DNA of 64,000 nucleotides from Roseiarcus sp963770035. Its GTDB lineage: Bacteria > Pseudomonadota > Alphaproteobacteria > Rhizobiales > Beijerinckiaceae. The translations under genes and the position numbers were made by a program. Shown here one piece after another: positions 51,502 to 61,509 of the stretch. Positions within the stretch are counted from its first letter, which is position 1; every line of letters begins with the position of its first letter. The notes under the pieces are model-generated. The model did not search any database. It saw nothing but the letters and a program-made list of their open reading frames with translations, and was not told where the DNA came from. The stretch is taken from positions 434,001 to 498,000 of the forward strand of contig CAVYON010000053.1 of NCBI GenBank assembly GCA_963770035.1. The letters run 5' to 3'.

Positions 51502-53371
51502 AATCCGAGGACACGAGAAACCTCTTTCTCGCCATCGCCTTGTCCGTGCTGGTGATGGCCGCCTGGCAATATTTCTACGCCGGCCCGCTCTACCAGAGGC
51601 AGCATCAGGCGCAGTTGCAGGCCCAAACGGAGGCCGCCCAGCAGGCTCATGAGGCGACGCCCGGCACGGGCGCCGTGACAAAAGAGGCCGGCGTCTCCCC
51701 GGCGCCGCTCCCGGCGCCGCCGTCGCCGCCGGCGCCTCGGCGACCGCGTCGATCCCGGAAGCGCTCGCCCAGGACGCGCGCGTCGCGATCGACACCCCGA
51801 GCATCGCGGGTTCGATCGACCTCAAAGGCGGCAAGCTCGACGACCTCGTGCTCAAGGGCTACCACGAGACCATCAGCAAAGAGAGTCCGCTGATCCGCCT
51901 GTTCTCGCCGAGCGGCGCCCCCGACGCCTATTGGGCCGACACCGGGCTCGTGGGCTCCGGCGGCGTCAAGACGCCTACTTTCGACACGGAGTGGACCGCC
52001 GACACCAAGACGCTCACGCCCGACCATCCCGTGACGCTCTCGTGGGACAACGGCGCCGGCCTCCTGTTCAAGCGGAAGATTTCGGTCGACGACAAATACA
52101 TGTTTACGATCGTCGACTCGGTTACGAATACGAGCGGCGCGGCAACGACGCTCCGACCCTACGGCATGGTCGTACGCCACGGCATGCCCAAGGTCGCCGG
52201 CTATTCGGTCCTCCACGAGGGATTTGAAGGCGTGGTCGGCGATCATGAGCAGGCGCCGACCTACGCTTCCATCGACAAGGCTACCGGCAAGGCCGAGACG
52301 CACCAAGGCGACGGCGGCTGGCTTGGCTTTACCGACAAGTACTGGGCCTCGGCCGTTATTCCTCAGCAGACTTCACCGATCGACGCCCGCTACTCCGCCA
52401 GCGGCGCCGTGCAACCGGTCGACTATCAGGCCGATTTCCTCGGCCCGGAAAAGACGGTCGCCCCGGGAGAATCCTACGAAAGCACGACCCGCGTCTTCGC
52501 CGGGGCAAAAGAGGTCAGTACGATTTACGACTACCAGTCCAAGTACGGAATCCATAAATTCAATCTGATGATCGACTGGGGATGGTTCTACTTCATTACT
52601 CAACCAATGTACTGGCTGATTGACACAATCTACAAATTCGTCGGCAACTTCGGCATCGCGATCCTGATCGTCACCGTGCTTGTCAAGCTCGCCTTCTTCC
52701 CGCTCGCCAACCGCTCCTATTCGTCGATGGCGAAAATGAAGAAGATTCAGCCGCAGATCGCTGCGCTGAAGGAGTTGTATCCGGACGACAAGGTGAAGCA
52801 GCAGCAGGCGCAGATGGAGCTATTCAAGAAGGAGGGCGTCAATCCGGTCGCCGGCTGCCTGCCGATGGTGATCCAGATCCCGGTATTCTTCGCCCTCTAC
52901 AAGGTGATCTTCATCACCATCGAGATGCGCCATGCGCCGTTCTTCGGTTGGATCAAGGACCTTTCCGCGCCAGATCCGACCAACGTCTTCACCCTGTTCG
53001 GCCTCGTTCCGTGGGACCCGACCGCGCTGCCGGTGTTCGGTCATTTCCTTGCGCTCGGCGTCTGGCCGCTGATCATGGGCGTGTCGATGTTCTTCCAGAT
53101 GAAGATGAACCCGGAGCCCGCTGATCCGGTTCAGAAATCGATGTTCGCCTGGATGCCGGTGATCTTCACCTTCATGCTCGGCACCTTCCCTGCGGGCCTG
53201 GTGATTTACTGGACGTGGAACAACACGCTGACGATCCTCCAGCAGTCTCTGATCATGAAGAAGGCCGGCGTGAAGATCGAGCTGTTCGACAACCTGTTCA
53301 AGATGTTCGGCCGCAAGAGCGGGTCGGCGGTCCCCGCCCCGAAGGCGCCTCCCGCCAAGACGTCGACGTGA
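51498..53371 (+). CDS. yidC: Membrane insertase YidC, frameshifted as read (about 624 aa)
   Basis: YidC inserts and folds inner-membrane proteins, alone or with SecYEG. The first frame gives the N-terminal anchor (MKSEDTRNLFLAIALSVLVM). The next frame carries the periplasmic domain from about ASIPEALAQDARVAIDTPS and the conserved 60KD_IMP domain (FNLMIDWGWFYFITQPMYWL, VKLAFFPLANRSYSSMAKMK, NPVAGCLPMVIQIPVFFALY). The shift lies in a GC-rich repeat at about 51695-51745. YidC is essential, so a sequence or assembly error is the likeliest cause. Confidence 0.95.
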
Positions 53372-53441
53372 GCGGCGCTTTTCTCACCGCCGGGATCCCG
53401 AAGGATCACCAAGAGCGCGTTCGCGCGTCTTCGCGTTCTTT

Positions 53442-54131
53442 GTGGTGACCCGTTTGCGCGCCGGGTCCGCGACGCCCGAAATCGACTGGATCGAGGCCGG
53501 GCGAAAGCTGTTCGCCGGCCGGTGCGATTTCTTTTATGCCGCCGCGCGTCCCGAGGGTTTGCCGCCGGTCGGCGCGCCGGAGGTCGCCTTCGCCGGCCGA
53601 TCCAACGTGGGCAAATCATCGCTGATCAATGCGCTGACAGGCCGCGGCGGTCTTGCCCGCACCTCCCACACGCCGGGCCGCACCCAGGAGTTGATTTTCT
53701 TCGACCTCGCCGGCAAGGCGACGCTGGTCGACATGCCCGGCTACGGCTACGCCGCCGTGTCGAAGGAGAAGTCCTCCTCCTGGGGCAAACTGGTTCGCGA
53801 CTACCTGCGCGGGCGCCCTTCGCTCCTGCGCGTCTTCGTGCTCGTCGACGGCCGCCACGGACTGAAGGACAGCGACCGCGAGACGATGAAGCTCCTGGAC
53901 GCTTCAGCCGTCTCCTATGCCGTGGTCCTGACCAAACGCGACGAAGTGAAGCAGGCGGATCAGCCGGTTCGCCTGGAGGAGACGCTCGAAGCGCTCCGCA
54001 AGCACGCGGCGGCTTATCCGGAGGTGATTTTCAGCTCCGCGCATACCGGCGAAAGCGTTCCGGATCTTCGCGCCCACATTGCGAGGCTGCTCGCGGAGCG
54101 TGCAGGCCGTCCGGTCCCTTCCGCCGGCTGA
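53442..54131 (+). CDS. engB: GTP-binding protein EngB/YihA (229 aa)
   Basis: EngB is an essential GTPase needed for cell division/ribosome assembly. All G motifs are present: G1 GRSNVGKSS, G3 DMPGYGYAAVS, G4 TKRDEV and the SSAHTGE region. TRLRAGSATPEIDWIEAGRK is an alphaproteobacterial N-terminal extension. It starts with GTG, with the previous gene about 70 bases upstream. Identification is secure. Confidence 0.96.
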   Translation: MVTRLRAGSATPEIDWIEAGRKLFAGRCDFFYAAARPEGLPPVGAPEVAFAGRSNVGKSSLINALTGRGGLARTSHTPGRTQELIFFDLAGKATLVDMPGYGYAAVSKEKSSSWGKLVRDYLRGRPSLLRVFVLVDGRHGLKDSDRETMKLLDASAVSYAVVLTKRDEVKQADQPVRLEETLEALRKHAAAYPEVIFSSAHTGESVPDLRAHIARLLAERAGRPVPSAG

Positions 54132-54691
54132 CGGCGCCGATCGGTTTCAACCGGCCGCACGACACATAGGCGAGCCTTGTCGATGGGCGCCGGTTCGATC
54201 CGCCCCACTTTTGCTCGTTTTCTAGGCAACTATCCAACGCTGCGGCGCGGCGGGGCCGCTCAATGCCCAAACAGTTTGTTTGCAGCTTGCGACGCAGTCA
54301 CGGCGCCGAACTTGCGTCGTGGCTTCCATCGCAGCGGTTTCGGGCGCGGCCCCAGGCGGTGCGGCGGACGGGCGGGGCGCAGGGCCGGGCTTTGTCGACG
54401 GCTGGCGCGTCAGCGCCATGCGGTTCGTTCGGACACGAGGCGTGTTCGGCGGATGTGCTCGAGGCTGGCGTCGGCAGGGCCGGAACGATGGCAAATGAAA
54501 ATGCTTTCCCTTCGGCGGGGAGGTCCGGTCGAAAAAGCGGGCGGCGCGCACAATATGTTGGTGGACGGGTCGCCGTCATGGTCTCCCGCCCGTTTGTGTC
54601 AATACGAAACACGCGTAAACTGAACCTTAACCTTTCCGAATCACGCTTCTGAATTCGCGTGAACGGAGCCGGGGCCAATTGGAGATACGCC
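54132..54691. other. Intergenic region between engB and prkA
   Basis: Nothing with coding character was found in about 560 bases. The last 100 bases are less GC-rich (ACACGCGTAAACTGAACC region) and probably carry the prkA promoter, but no clear consensus could be drawn. Confidence 0.5.
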
Positions 54692-56698
54692 ATGAGCCTG
54701 AACGCCGGTTTTGCTCTTGCTGGGTCCCAAGCCAAGCAGGCTGCCTCGGGCGCCCAGAACGGGCAGGACATCCGCGATCTGTTCTCCTCGGCTTACGCAC
54801 GCGAACGGCGCGAGGCCATGAGCCTCAACGATTACCTTGAAGGCTGCCGCGACAATCCGGGCATGACGGCTTCGGCCGCCGAACGCATGATCACCGCGAT
54901 CGGCGAGCCCGTCGTGCTCGACACCTCGAAGGATTCCCGGCTCGGCCGCATTTTCCTCAATCGCACGATCAAGCTCTATCCGTCGATGGCCGGGTTTTTC
55001 GGCATGGAGGACACGATCCAGCGCGTGGTCAGCTATTTCCAGCACGCCGCGCAGGGACTCGAGGAGCGCAAGCAGATTTTGTATCTGTTGGGCCCAGTTG
55101 GCGGCGGCAAGTCGTCGCTGGCCGAGCGTCTCAAGGCGCTCATGGAAACCCAGCCGATTTACGTGCTCGCGGTCGGGGACGAACTGAGCCCGGTGTTCGA
55201 ATCGCCGCTCGGCCTCTTCCGTCCGGAGGCGATGGCCGAGGCGCTGGAAAGCCGTTACGGGATTCCGCTGCGCCGGCTCACCGGCATCTGCTCGCCCTGG
55301 GCGGCCAAGCGCCTCGACTCCTTCGATGGCGATATCTCGCGCTTCTCCGTGGTGAAGCTCTATCCCTCGAAGCTGCGCCAGATCGGCGTCGCCAAGACCG
55401 AACCGGGCGACGAGAACAACCAGGACATTTCCACCCTCGTCGGCAAGGTCGACATCCGCAAGCTGGAACATTTCTCGCAGCACGATCCGGACGCCTACAG
55501 CTACTCGGGCGGCTTGAACCGCACGACGCAGGGCCTGCTCGAGTTCGTCGAAATGTTCAAGGCGCCGATCAAGGTTCTGCATCCGCTCCTGACGGCGACG
55601 CAGGAAGGCAACTACGCCGGCACGGAAAATCTCGGCGCCCTGCCCTTCCAGGGGATCGTGCTTGCCCACTCGAACGAGTCCGAGTGGGAGCAGTTCAGGA
55701 ACAACAAGAACAACGAAGCTTTTCTCGACCGCATTTGCGTCGTCAAGGTCCCGTATTGCCTGCGGGTGACCGAGGAGGCGATGATCTACGCAAAACTGCT
55801 TGAGACCAGCGAACTCGCCAACTCCTCCTGCGCTCCCGAAGTGCTCGAGTTCCTCGCGCGTTTCTGCATCTTGACCCGCCTCAAGGAGCACGAGAATTCG
55901 CCGCTTTACTCGAAGCTGCGTGTCTACAACGGCGAAAGCCTAAAGGACACCGATCCCAAGGCGAAGTCGGTGCAGGAATATCATGACGCCGCGGGCGTCG
56001 CCGAAGGCATGAGCGGCGTCTCGACCCGCTTCGCCTTCAAGGTTCTGTCCGAGACGTTCAACTTCGACAACGAGGAAATCGCCGCCGATCCCGTCCACCT
56101 CATGTACGTTCTCGAACAGGCGATCAAGCGCGAGCAGTTCCCGAAGGACGTCGAGCACCGCTATCTCGACTTCATCAAGTCGGTCCTTGCGCCGCGCTAC
56201 GCCGAATTCATCGGTCGCGAGATTCAGAAGGCCTATATCGAATCCTACAGCGAGTACGGCCAGAACCTGTTCGACCGCTATATCGCCCACGCGGACGCCT
56301 GGATCGAGGAGCAGGACTACAAGGATCCCGACACGGGCCAGGTTTTCGACCGCCAGGTGCTCGACGCGGAACTCAGCAAGACGGAAAAGCCGGCGGGAAT
56401 CGCCAATCCCAAGGACTTCCGCAACGAGATCGTGAAGTTCGCCCTCCGCTCGCGTGCCGCCAATCAGGGTAAGAACCCCTCGTGGACCTCTTACGAGAAG
56501 ATCCGCGAAGTCATCGAGAAGCGGATGTTCAGCCAGGTCGAGGACCTGCTCCCGATCATCAGCTTCGGCGCCAAGCAGGATTCCAAGACCGAGAAGCAGC
56601 ACGCCGATTTCCTCGATCGGATGAAAGCGCGCGGCTACACGGAACGACAGGTGCGACGGCTCGTTGAATGGTACATGCGGGTCAACAAAGCCGGGTAA
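54692..56698 (+). CDS. prkA: PrkA-family serine protein kinase/AAA protein (668 aa)
   Basis: PrkA (YeaG) is an AAA-type protein first described as a Ser kinase that acts in stress, starvation and sporulation-like responses. The P-loop is GPVGGGKSS (about residue 134), followed by VLHPLLTATQEGNYAGTE and the C-terminal PrkA domain (GYTERQVRRLVEWYMRVNKA, cut here). GGAG precedes the ATG at MSLNAGFALAG; the longer frame is not conserved. It forms the standard trio with the DUF444 and SpoVR genes that follow. Confidence 0.97.
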   Translation: MSLNAGFALAGSQAKQAASGAQNGQDIRDLFSSAYARERREAMSLNDYLEGCRDNPGMTASAAERMITAIGEPVVLDTSKDSRLGRIFLNRTIKLYPSMAGFFGMEDTIQRVVSYFQHAAQGLEERKQILYLLGPVGGGKSSLAERLKALMETQPIYVLAVGDELSPVFESPLGLFRPEAMAEALESRYGIPLRRLTGICSPWAAKRLDSFDGDISRFSVVKLYPSKLRQIGVAKTEPGDENNQDISTLVGKVDIRKLEHFSQHDPDAYSYSGGLNRTTQGLLEFVEMFKAPIKVLHPLLTATQEGNYAGTENLGALPFQGIVLAHSNESEWEQFRNNKNNEAFLDRICVVKVPYCLRVTEEAMIYAKLLETSELANSSCAPEVLEFLARFCILTRLKEHENSPLYSKLRVYNGESLKDTDPKAKSVQEYHDAAGVAEGMSGVSTRFAFKVLSETFNFDNEEIAADPVHLMYVLEQAIKREQFPKDVEHRYLDFIKSVLAPRYAEFIGREIQKAYIESYSEYGQNLFDRYIAHADAWIEEQDYKDPDTGQVFDRQVLDAELSKTEKPAGIANPKDFRNEIVKFALRSRAANQGKNPSWTSYEKIREVIEKRMFSQVEDLLPIISFGAKQDSKTEKQHADFLDRMKARGYTERQVRRLVEWYMRVNKAG

Positions 56699-56721
56699 AG
56701 AGGTAGAGAGAAGGAATCGGA

Positions 56722-58033
56722 ATGGCCCAGTTCGTCGACCGCCGTCTGAATCCACGTGACAAGAGCCTGGGCAATCGTCAGCGTTTCCTTCGTCGCGTCC
56801 GGTCTGAAGTCAAGCGTGCGGTCGACAAGGCGGTGGCCGAGCGGGCCATCGCCGACGTGACCAAGGGCGGCTCGGTGTCGATTCCGACGGATGGTATCGA
56901 CGAGCCGCAGTTCCACCTCTCGGGCGACAGCGGCGAGCGCGAGTTCGTCCTGCCCGGCAACAAGGACTTCGTCGCCGGCGACGTGATCGACAAGCCGAAG
57001 GGCAAGGCCGGCGGAGGCGGTCAGGGACGCGAGGGCGCAGGCTCCGGACGAGGCGAGGATCCCTTCTCGTTTGCCCTCACCGAGGCCGAGTTCCTCGATA
57101 TCCTGTTCGAGGATCTTGAGCTTCCCGATCTGGTGAAGACCTCGCTCAAGGACGCCAAGGCCAAGGAATTCCGGCGGGCCGGCTATACCAGCGACGGCGC
57201 CACGCCGAATCTCGCCGTCCTGCGCACGATGCGCGTCAGCATGGGCCGGCGCATGGCGCTGCGCCGTCCGAGCGCGTCAGAGGTCGAGCGGCTCGAAGCG
57301 GAACTCGAGGCGCTACGCGCAAATCCGCACGGCGACATCGCCGAGCGGCAGCGCATCGTCCACCTTGCCCGCGAGATCGAGCGTCTCAAGCGCCGTCAGC
57401 GGGCCATCCCCTTCATCGATCCGATCGATGTCCGCTACAGCCGGTTCTCGCCGGTGCTGGTGCCGCGCGCCAAGGCGGTGATGTTCTGCCTCATGGACGT
57501 ATCCGCCTCGATGGGCGAGCGCGAGAAGGAGCTCGCCAAGCGGTTCTTCATCCTGCTGCACCTGTTCCTGAAACGGAAATACGAACGCGTCGACATCGTC
57601 TTCATCCGCCATACCGACGAAGCGGCCGAGGTCGACGAGCAGGAGTTCTTCTACGGCCGCGAGACGGGCGGCACGGTCGGTCAGCTCAGCGCTCAAGGAA
57701 ATGATGGCGATTCGCGAGGCGCGCTATCCTGTCCAGGACTGGAACGTCTATTGCGCCCAGGCGTCGGACGGCGACAATTCCGGCTCAGACTCGCGCGAAT
57801 GCGTGGCGCTGCTCATGCAATCGATTCTGCCGCTCGCCCAGTACTATGCCTATATCGAGATCGCCGACGAGGACGGACCGCTCGACCACAGCGGCAAGGA
57901 ATTGTGGCGCGCTTACGCCGGCCTCAAGGAGGCTGCGCCGGGCTTCGCGATGGCTCGCGTCGCCGGCCGCGCCGACATCTACCCTGTCTTCCGCAAGCTC
58001 TTCGCCAAGCAGCAGACCAAGGGAGCCGCGTAA
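56722..58033 (+). CDS. yeaH: DUF444/YeaH-family protein with VWA-like domain, frameshifted as read (about 436 aa)
   Basis: YeaH is the partner of PrkA. The N-terminus (MAQFVDRRLNPRDKSLGNRQ), the glycine-rich linker (KAGGGGQGREGAGSGRGEDP) and the VWA-type MIDAS sequence MDVSASMGEREK are clear. At 57679-57680 GTCGGTCAGCTC has one extra G. Removing it gives GGTVVSSALKEMMAIREARY, which joins the second frame (WNVYCAQASDGDNSGSDS). The stop overlaps the spoVR start (TAATG). A single-base error is the best explanation. Confidence 0.95.
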
Positions 58034-59559
58034 TGACCGCAACCCTCGAGGCCGCCCGCCCCCTGCATCCCGTCGGCCATCTCCTGTTCGACGGCGCCGA
58101 GTGGGACTTCGAGACCGTCCACCGGGTCTACGACGCGATCGATGAAATCGCCCGAGAGGAACTGGGCCTCGAGGTTTTCCCAAACCAGATCGAGATCATC
58201 TCGGCCGAGCAGATGCTCGACGCCTATTCCTCGGTCGGCATGCCGCTGATGTATGCCCACTGGTCCTACGGCAAACGCTTTGCGCGCGACGAGGCGCTCT
58301 ATCGCAAGGGCTATACCGCGCTCGCCTACGAAATCGTCATCAACTCCAACCCGTGCATCAGCTATTGCATGGAGGAGAACACGATGGCGATGCAGACGCT
58401 GGTCATCGCCCACGCCGCCTTCGGCCACAACCATTTCTTCAGGAACAACTATCTGTTCCAGCAGTGGACAGACCCGGCGGGCATTCTCGACTATCTCGAC
58501 TTCGCCAAGCGCTACGTCGCGGCCTGCGAGGAGCGATACGGAATTGAGGCGGTCGAGCGCACCATCGACGCCGCCCACGCGCTCATGGGTCAGGGCGTCT
58601 TTCGCTATCCACGCGCGCCCAAGCTCAATCTCGCCGAATACGAGCGGCGCCGGCGAGAGCGGATCGAGCGCGAGGAGCATGACTATGTCGACTTGTGGCG
58701 GACCGTGCCCGGCGGGTCGCAAGCGCGTGACGCCGACGACCCGGCCGAGGAGGACGTGCGCGAGCGCAAGCGCCAGTTGCGACTGCCCGAGGAAAACCTG
58801 CTCTACTTCCTCGAGAAAAACAGCCCGAAGCTGAGGAACTGGCAGCGCGAGCTCTTGCGCATCGTACGCAACGTCGGGCAGTATTTCTATCCCCAGCGCC
58901 AGACGAAGGTCATGAATGAGGGCTGCGCGACCTTCGTTCATTATACGATCGTCAATCGCCTTTACGATAAGGGGCTGATTTCCGAGGGCGCGTTGCTGGA
59001 AATTTTGCACAGCCACGCCAATGTCGTCGCCCAGTTCGACTACAATGACCCACGCTTCGGTGGCTTCAACCCCTACGCGCTCGGGTTCGCGATGATGCAG
59101 GACATCCGGCGCATCTGCGAAGCGCCGACCGACGAGGACCGCGCGTGGTTCCCCGACATCGCCGGACGCAAGGACTGGGCGGCCGTGCTGCGCGACGTCT
59201 GGGCCAACTACCGTGACGAATCCTTTATTCGGCAGTTCCTGTCGCCGCGCCTGATCCGGCAGTTCCGCTTGTTTGCGCTTGCCGACAAGGCGACCGATTC
59301 CAAGGTCCGGGTCGAGGCGATCCACGACGACGAGGGCTACCGCTATGTGCGCTCGAAGCTCGCCGACAGCTATGACGTCGGCGCCACCGATCCCGACATC
59401 CAGGTGGTCGGCGCCGACGTGATGGGCGACCGTCCGCTGATCTTGCGCCACGCGATGCGCAATGGAGTCGGCCTGTCGGATGTCGGCAAGGAGGCGACCC
59501 TTCGACATCTACGCTGGTTGTGGGGCTACGACGTGCGCCTCGAGGAAGCGGCGAACTAG
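58033..59559 (+). CDS. spoVR: SpoVR family protein (508 aa)
   Basis: SpoVR/YcgB is the third member of the PrkA-YeaH-SpoVR stress cluster. Diagnostic blocks are HLLFDGAEWDFETVHRVYDA, FPNQIEIISAEQMLDAYSSV, INSNPCISYCMEENTMAMQT and, after a charged linker, QTKVMNEGCATFVHYTIVNR with NPYALGFAMMQDI. Length is normal. It is translationally coupled to yeaH. Despite the name it does not imply sporulation in this lineage. Its biochemical role is unknown. Confidence 0.97.
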   Translation: MTATLEAARPLHPVGHLLFDGAEWDFETVHRVYDAIDEIAREELGLEVFPNQIEIISAEQMLDAYSSVGMPLMYAHWSYGKRFARDEALYRKGYTALAYEIVINSNPCISYCMEENTMAMQTLVIAHAAFGHNHFFRNNYLFQQWTDPAGILDYLDFAKRYVAACEERYGIEAVERTIDAAHALMGQGVFRYPRAPKLNLAEYERRRRERIEREEHDYVDLWRTVPGGSQARDADDPAEEDVRERKRQLRLPEENLLYFLEKNSPKLRNWQRELLRIVRNVGQYFYPQRQTKVMNEGCATFVHYTIVNRLYDKGLISEGALLEILHSHANVVAQFDYNDPRFGGFNPYALGFAMMQDIRRICEAPTDEDRAWFPDIAGRKDWAAVLRDVWANYRDESFIRQFLSPRLIRQFRLFALADKATDSKVRVEAIHDDEGYRYVRSKLADSYDVGATDPDIQVVGADVMGDRPLILRHAMRNGVGLSDVGKEATLRHLRWLWGYDVRLEEAAN

Positions 59560-59579
59560 CCGGGCTTCTCGGATTGGCC

Positions 59580-59588
59580 TGTGGATAA
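59580..59588 (-). promoter_or_regulatory. Solitary DnaA box
   Basis: TGTGGATAA is the exact complement of the R1-type DnaA box TTATCCACA. It lies alone 20 bases after spoVR; no cluster was seen nearby, so it does not mark an origin. Confidence 0.55.
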
Positions 59589-59620
59589 CCGGTCGGCTCA
59601 GCCGTCCCCCGCTGCCGCGT

Positions 59621-59640
59621 GGCGATTCTGCGGAATCGCC
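59621..59640. terminator. Hairpin downstream of spoVR
   Basis: GGCGATTC-TGCG-GAATCGCC is a perfect 8-bp stem with a four-base loop, 61 bases after spoVR and before the convergent galM end. There is no T-tract, so termination is only possible, not shown. Confidence 0.5.
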
Positions 59641-59795
59641 GCCGTGTTGAAGCACAGGAGGCTTGCCGAAGTCCCTCCCTCCACGCTGCGCCGCGCCGAC
59701 GGCGTTGGCGTCCTCCGACGTCCTGCGGCTCGCGATGAAGGGCGGGCCGCGCCCCGCTGGCCGCCTCGGCTTCCTAGCCGAAGTGGAACTCACTC

Positions 59796-60803
59796 TCAGC
59801 CAAAGCGGAATTCACTGACATGGCGATAGGTTTCGCCCGGCCGGAGCACGGTGTTGGTGAAATGGCGCCGGTTTGGCGAATTGGGGTACGCCTGCGGCTC
59901 GAGGCAAAAGCCGGCATGCGCGCCGTAACGCGCTCCGCCAAGGCCGGGAACTGGAACGTTAAGCGTGGCGGCGTCGTAGAACTGCACGCCCGGCTGGTTG
60001 CTGAAGAGTGTGAGCGTCAGTCCGTTGCGCGGAGAGCGCACCCGTGCGATCGGGGCGATCCCGTCGGGCCCGAGCGCGAGGGCGGCGACGAAGTTGGTGT
60101 CGTAGGCCGTTCCTGCCGCGTTGCGCACCGGCCTTGCCGCCCGGAAGTCGTAGGGCGTGCCGACGACCGAACGGATTTCGCCGGTCGGGATGAGTTCGGC
60201 GTCAGCCGGGGTATAGAACTCGGCGTCAAGCGTCACTTCGTGATCGAGGATGTCCGGCGATCCGTCGAGGTTGAAGTAGGCGTGCTGGGTGAGATTGACC
60301 ACCGTCGGTTTGTCGGCCGTCGCCGTCAGCTCGACCCGGAGCGTCGCGGCTTCGATGAGCCGATAGACGCAGGTCGCCTTGAGCGCGCCCGGGAAACCGG
60401 CGTCGCCGTCGGGCGATTCGAGCGTCAGGACAACGGAGGCCTCGTCGTGGTGGGCAAGGGTCCAGATGCGCTTGCCGAAGCCGTTCGGTCCGCCGTGCAG
60501 CGTGTTCTTTTCGCCAGGCTTGCGTTCGAGCGTATGGGCAACGCCATCGAGCACGAAGCGGCCGCCGGCGATGCGGTTGGCGAATCGCCCCGGAACCGCG
60601 CCGAAATGGGGCGAGTGCGCAAGGTAGTCCTCGATCGAGTTGAGACCCAGGGTGACGCGCTGCGCCCCGCCGACGGCCGGAACGATCAGATCGCGCACGA
60701 CGGCGCCGTAGGTCAGGATCTTGGCTTCGGAGCCGGCCCTCGATTTGATGACGGCCTCATAGACGGGAGCGCCATCGATTTCCCCGAACAGGCTTTTGCT
60801 CAC
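59796..60803 (-). CDS. galM: Aldose 1-epimerase GalM (335 aa)
   Basis: Mutarotase interconverts alpha and beta anomers of aldoses in the cytoplasm. The sugar-binding and catalytic blocks are present: PHFGAVPGRFANRIAGGRF, NTLHGGPNGFGKRIW, VNLTQHAYFNLDG with catalytic His, and PGVQFYDAATLN with LEPQAYPNSPN carrying the catalytic Glu region. Length is normal. Start MSKSLFGEIDG. It converges with spoVR and lies upstream of nothing obviously sugar-related, so its substrate range is inferred only from the family. Confidence 0.95.
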   Translation of the reverse strand: MSKSLFGEIDGAPVYEAVIKSRAGSEAKILTYGAVVRDLIVPAVGGAQRVTLGLNSIEDYLAHSPHFGAVPGRFANRIAGGRFVLDGVAHTLERKPGEKNTLHGGPNGFGKRIWTLAHHDEASVVLTLESPDGDAGFPGALKATCVYRLIEAATLRVELTATADKPTVVNLTQHAYFNLDGSPDILDHEVTLDAEFYTPADAELIPTGEIRSVVGTPYDFRAARPVRNAAGTAYDTNFVAALALGPDGIAPIARVRSPRNGLTLTLFSNQPGVQFYDAATLNVPVPGLGGARYGAHAGFCLEPQAYPNSPNRRHFTNTVLRPGETYRHVSEFRFG

Positions 60804-60846
60804 GGTCGCTTTTCCTCTTGCGCCCGGCCGAGGCCAACTCGGCCGA

Positions 60847-61494
60847 TCATGCAGGCGCCAGCTCGGCCCGGATCGCCTCGAACACGTCGCGAAACATCGA
60901 CTTGGTCAGTGCGCCTGTGTTGGTGTTGTAGCGCGAGCAATGGTAACTGTCGAAAAGAACAAAACGGCCGGGCTTCAGCGCGTGCCGCGCGCCGTGCGCG
61001 AACGGGAATTCGGCGAGCCGGCCGCCTATCGCCCTGAGCAGGCTTTCGTGGGCAATCCGGCCGAGCGCCAGCGCAACCTTCACTCCCGGCCGCGCGTCGA
61101 TCGATCGGGTCAGATAGGTCCTGCAGGCGCCGATCTCCTGCGGCGTGGGCTTATTCTGCGGCGGCACGCAGCGAACCGCATTGACGATAACGCAGTCGAC
61201 GAGCGTCAGGCCGTCGTCCGGCCGGCGTTCGTACGCGCCCGTGGCGAAGCCGTAGCGCATCAGCGTCGCATAGAGGAGGTCGCCGGCGTAGTCGCCAGTG
61301 AAAGGCCGTCCGGTGCGGTTGGCGCCGCGCAGACCCGGCGCCAGGCCGACGATCAGTAGCCGCGCGTCAGCAGCGCCGAACGACGGCACCGGTCCGTTCC
61401 ACCAGTCCGGGTAGGCGGCGCGGTTGGCCGCCCGGAACGCCGCCAGGCGCGCGCAATCCGCGCAGTCCCGGGCAGGACCGACGTCGAACGCCAT
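60847..61494 (-). CDS. Uracil-DNA glycosylase, family 5-type (215 aa)
   Basis: This is a base-excision-repair enzyme of the Fe-S-cluster uracil-DNA glycosylase group (UDGb, family 5). N-terminal CADCARLAAF supplies two cluster cysteines, GLAPGLRGANRTGRPFTGD is the diagnostic motif A of family 5, and NAVRCVPPQNKPTP contains a further Cys. The motif YHCSRYNTNTGALT lies near the C-terminus with the catalytic-loop His. It lies between galM and a NYN-domain gene, all on one strand. Family 5 enzymes act on uracil and some oxidised bases. Confidence 0.88.
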   Translation of the reverse strand: MAFDVGPARDCADCARLAAFRAANRAAYPDWWNGPVPSFGAADARLLIVGLAPGLRGANRTGRPFTGDYAGDLLYATLMRYGFATGAYERRPDDGLTLVDCVIVNAVRCVPPQNKPTPQEIGACRTYLTRSIDARPGVKVALALGRIAHESLLRAIGGRLAEFPFAHGARHALKPGRFVLFDSYHCSRYNTNTGALTKSMFRDVFEAIRAELAPA

Positions 61495-61509
61495 TACGGG
61501 GTCGCGCCT

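Noticed and set aside
50523..53450. Replication origin near rpmH-rnpA-yidC
   Set aside because: The gene order can lie near oriC, but no dnaA, gidA or cluster of DnaA boxes is present here.
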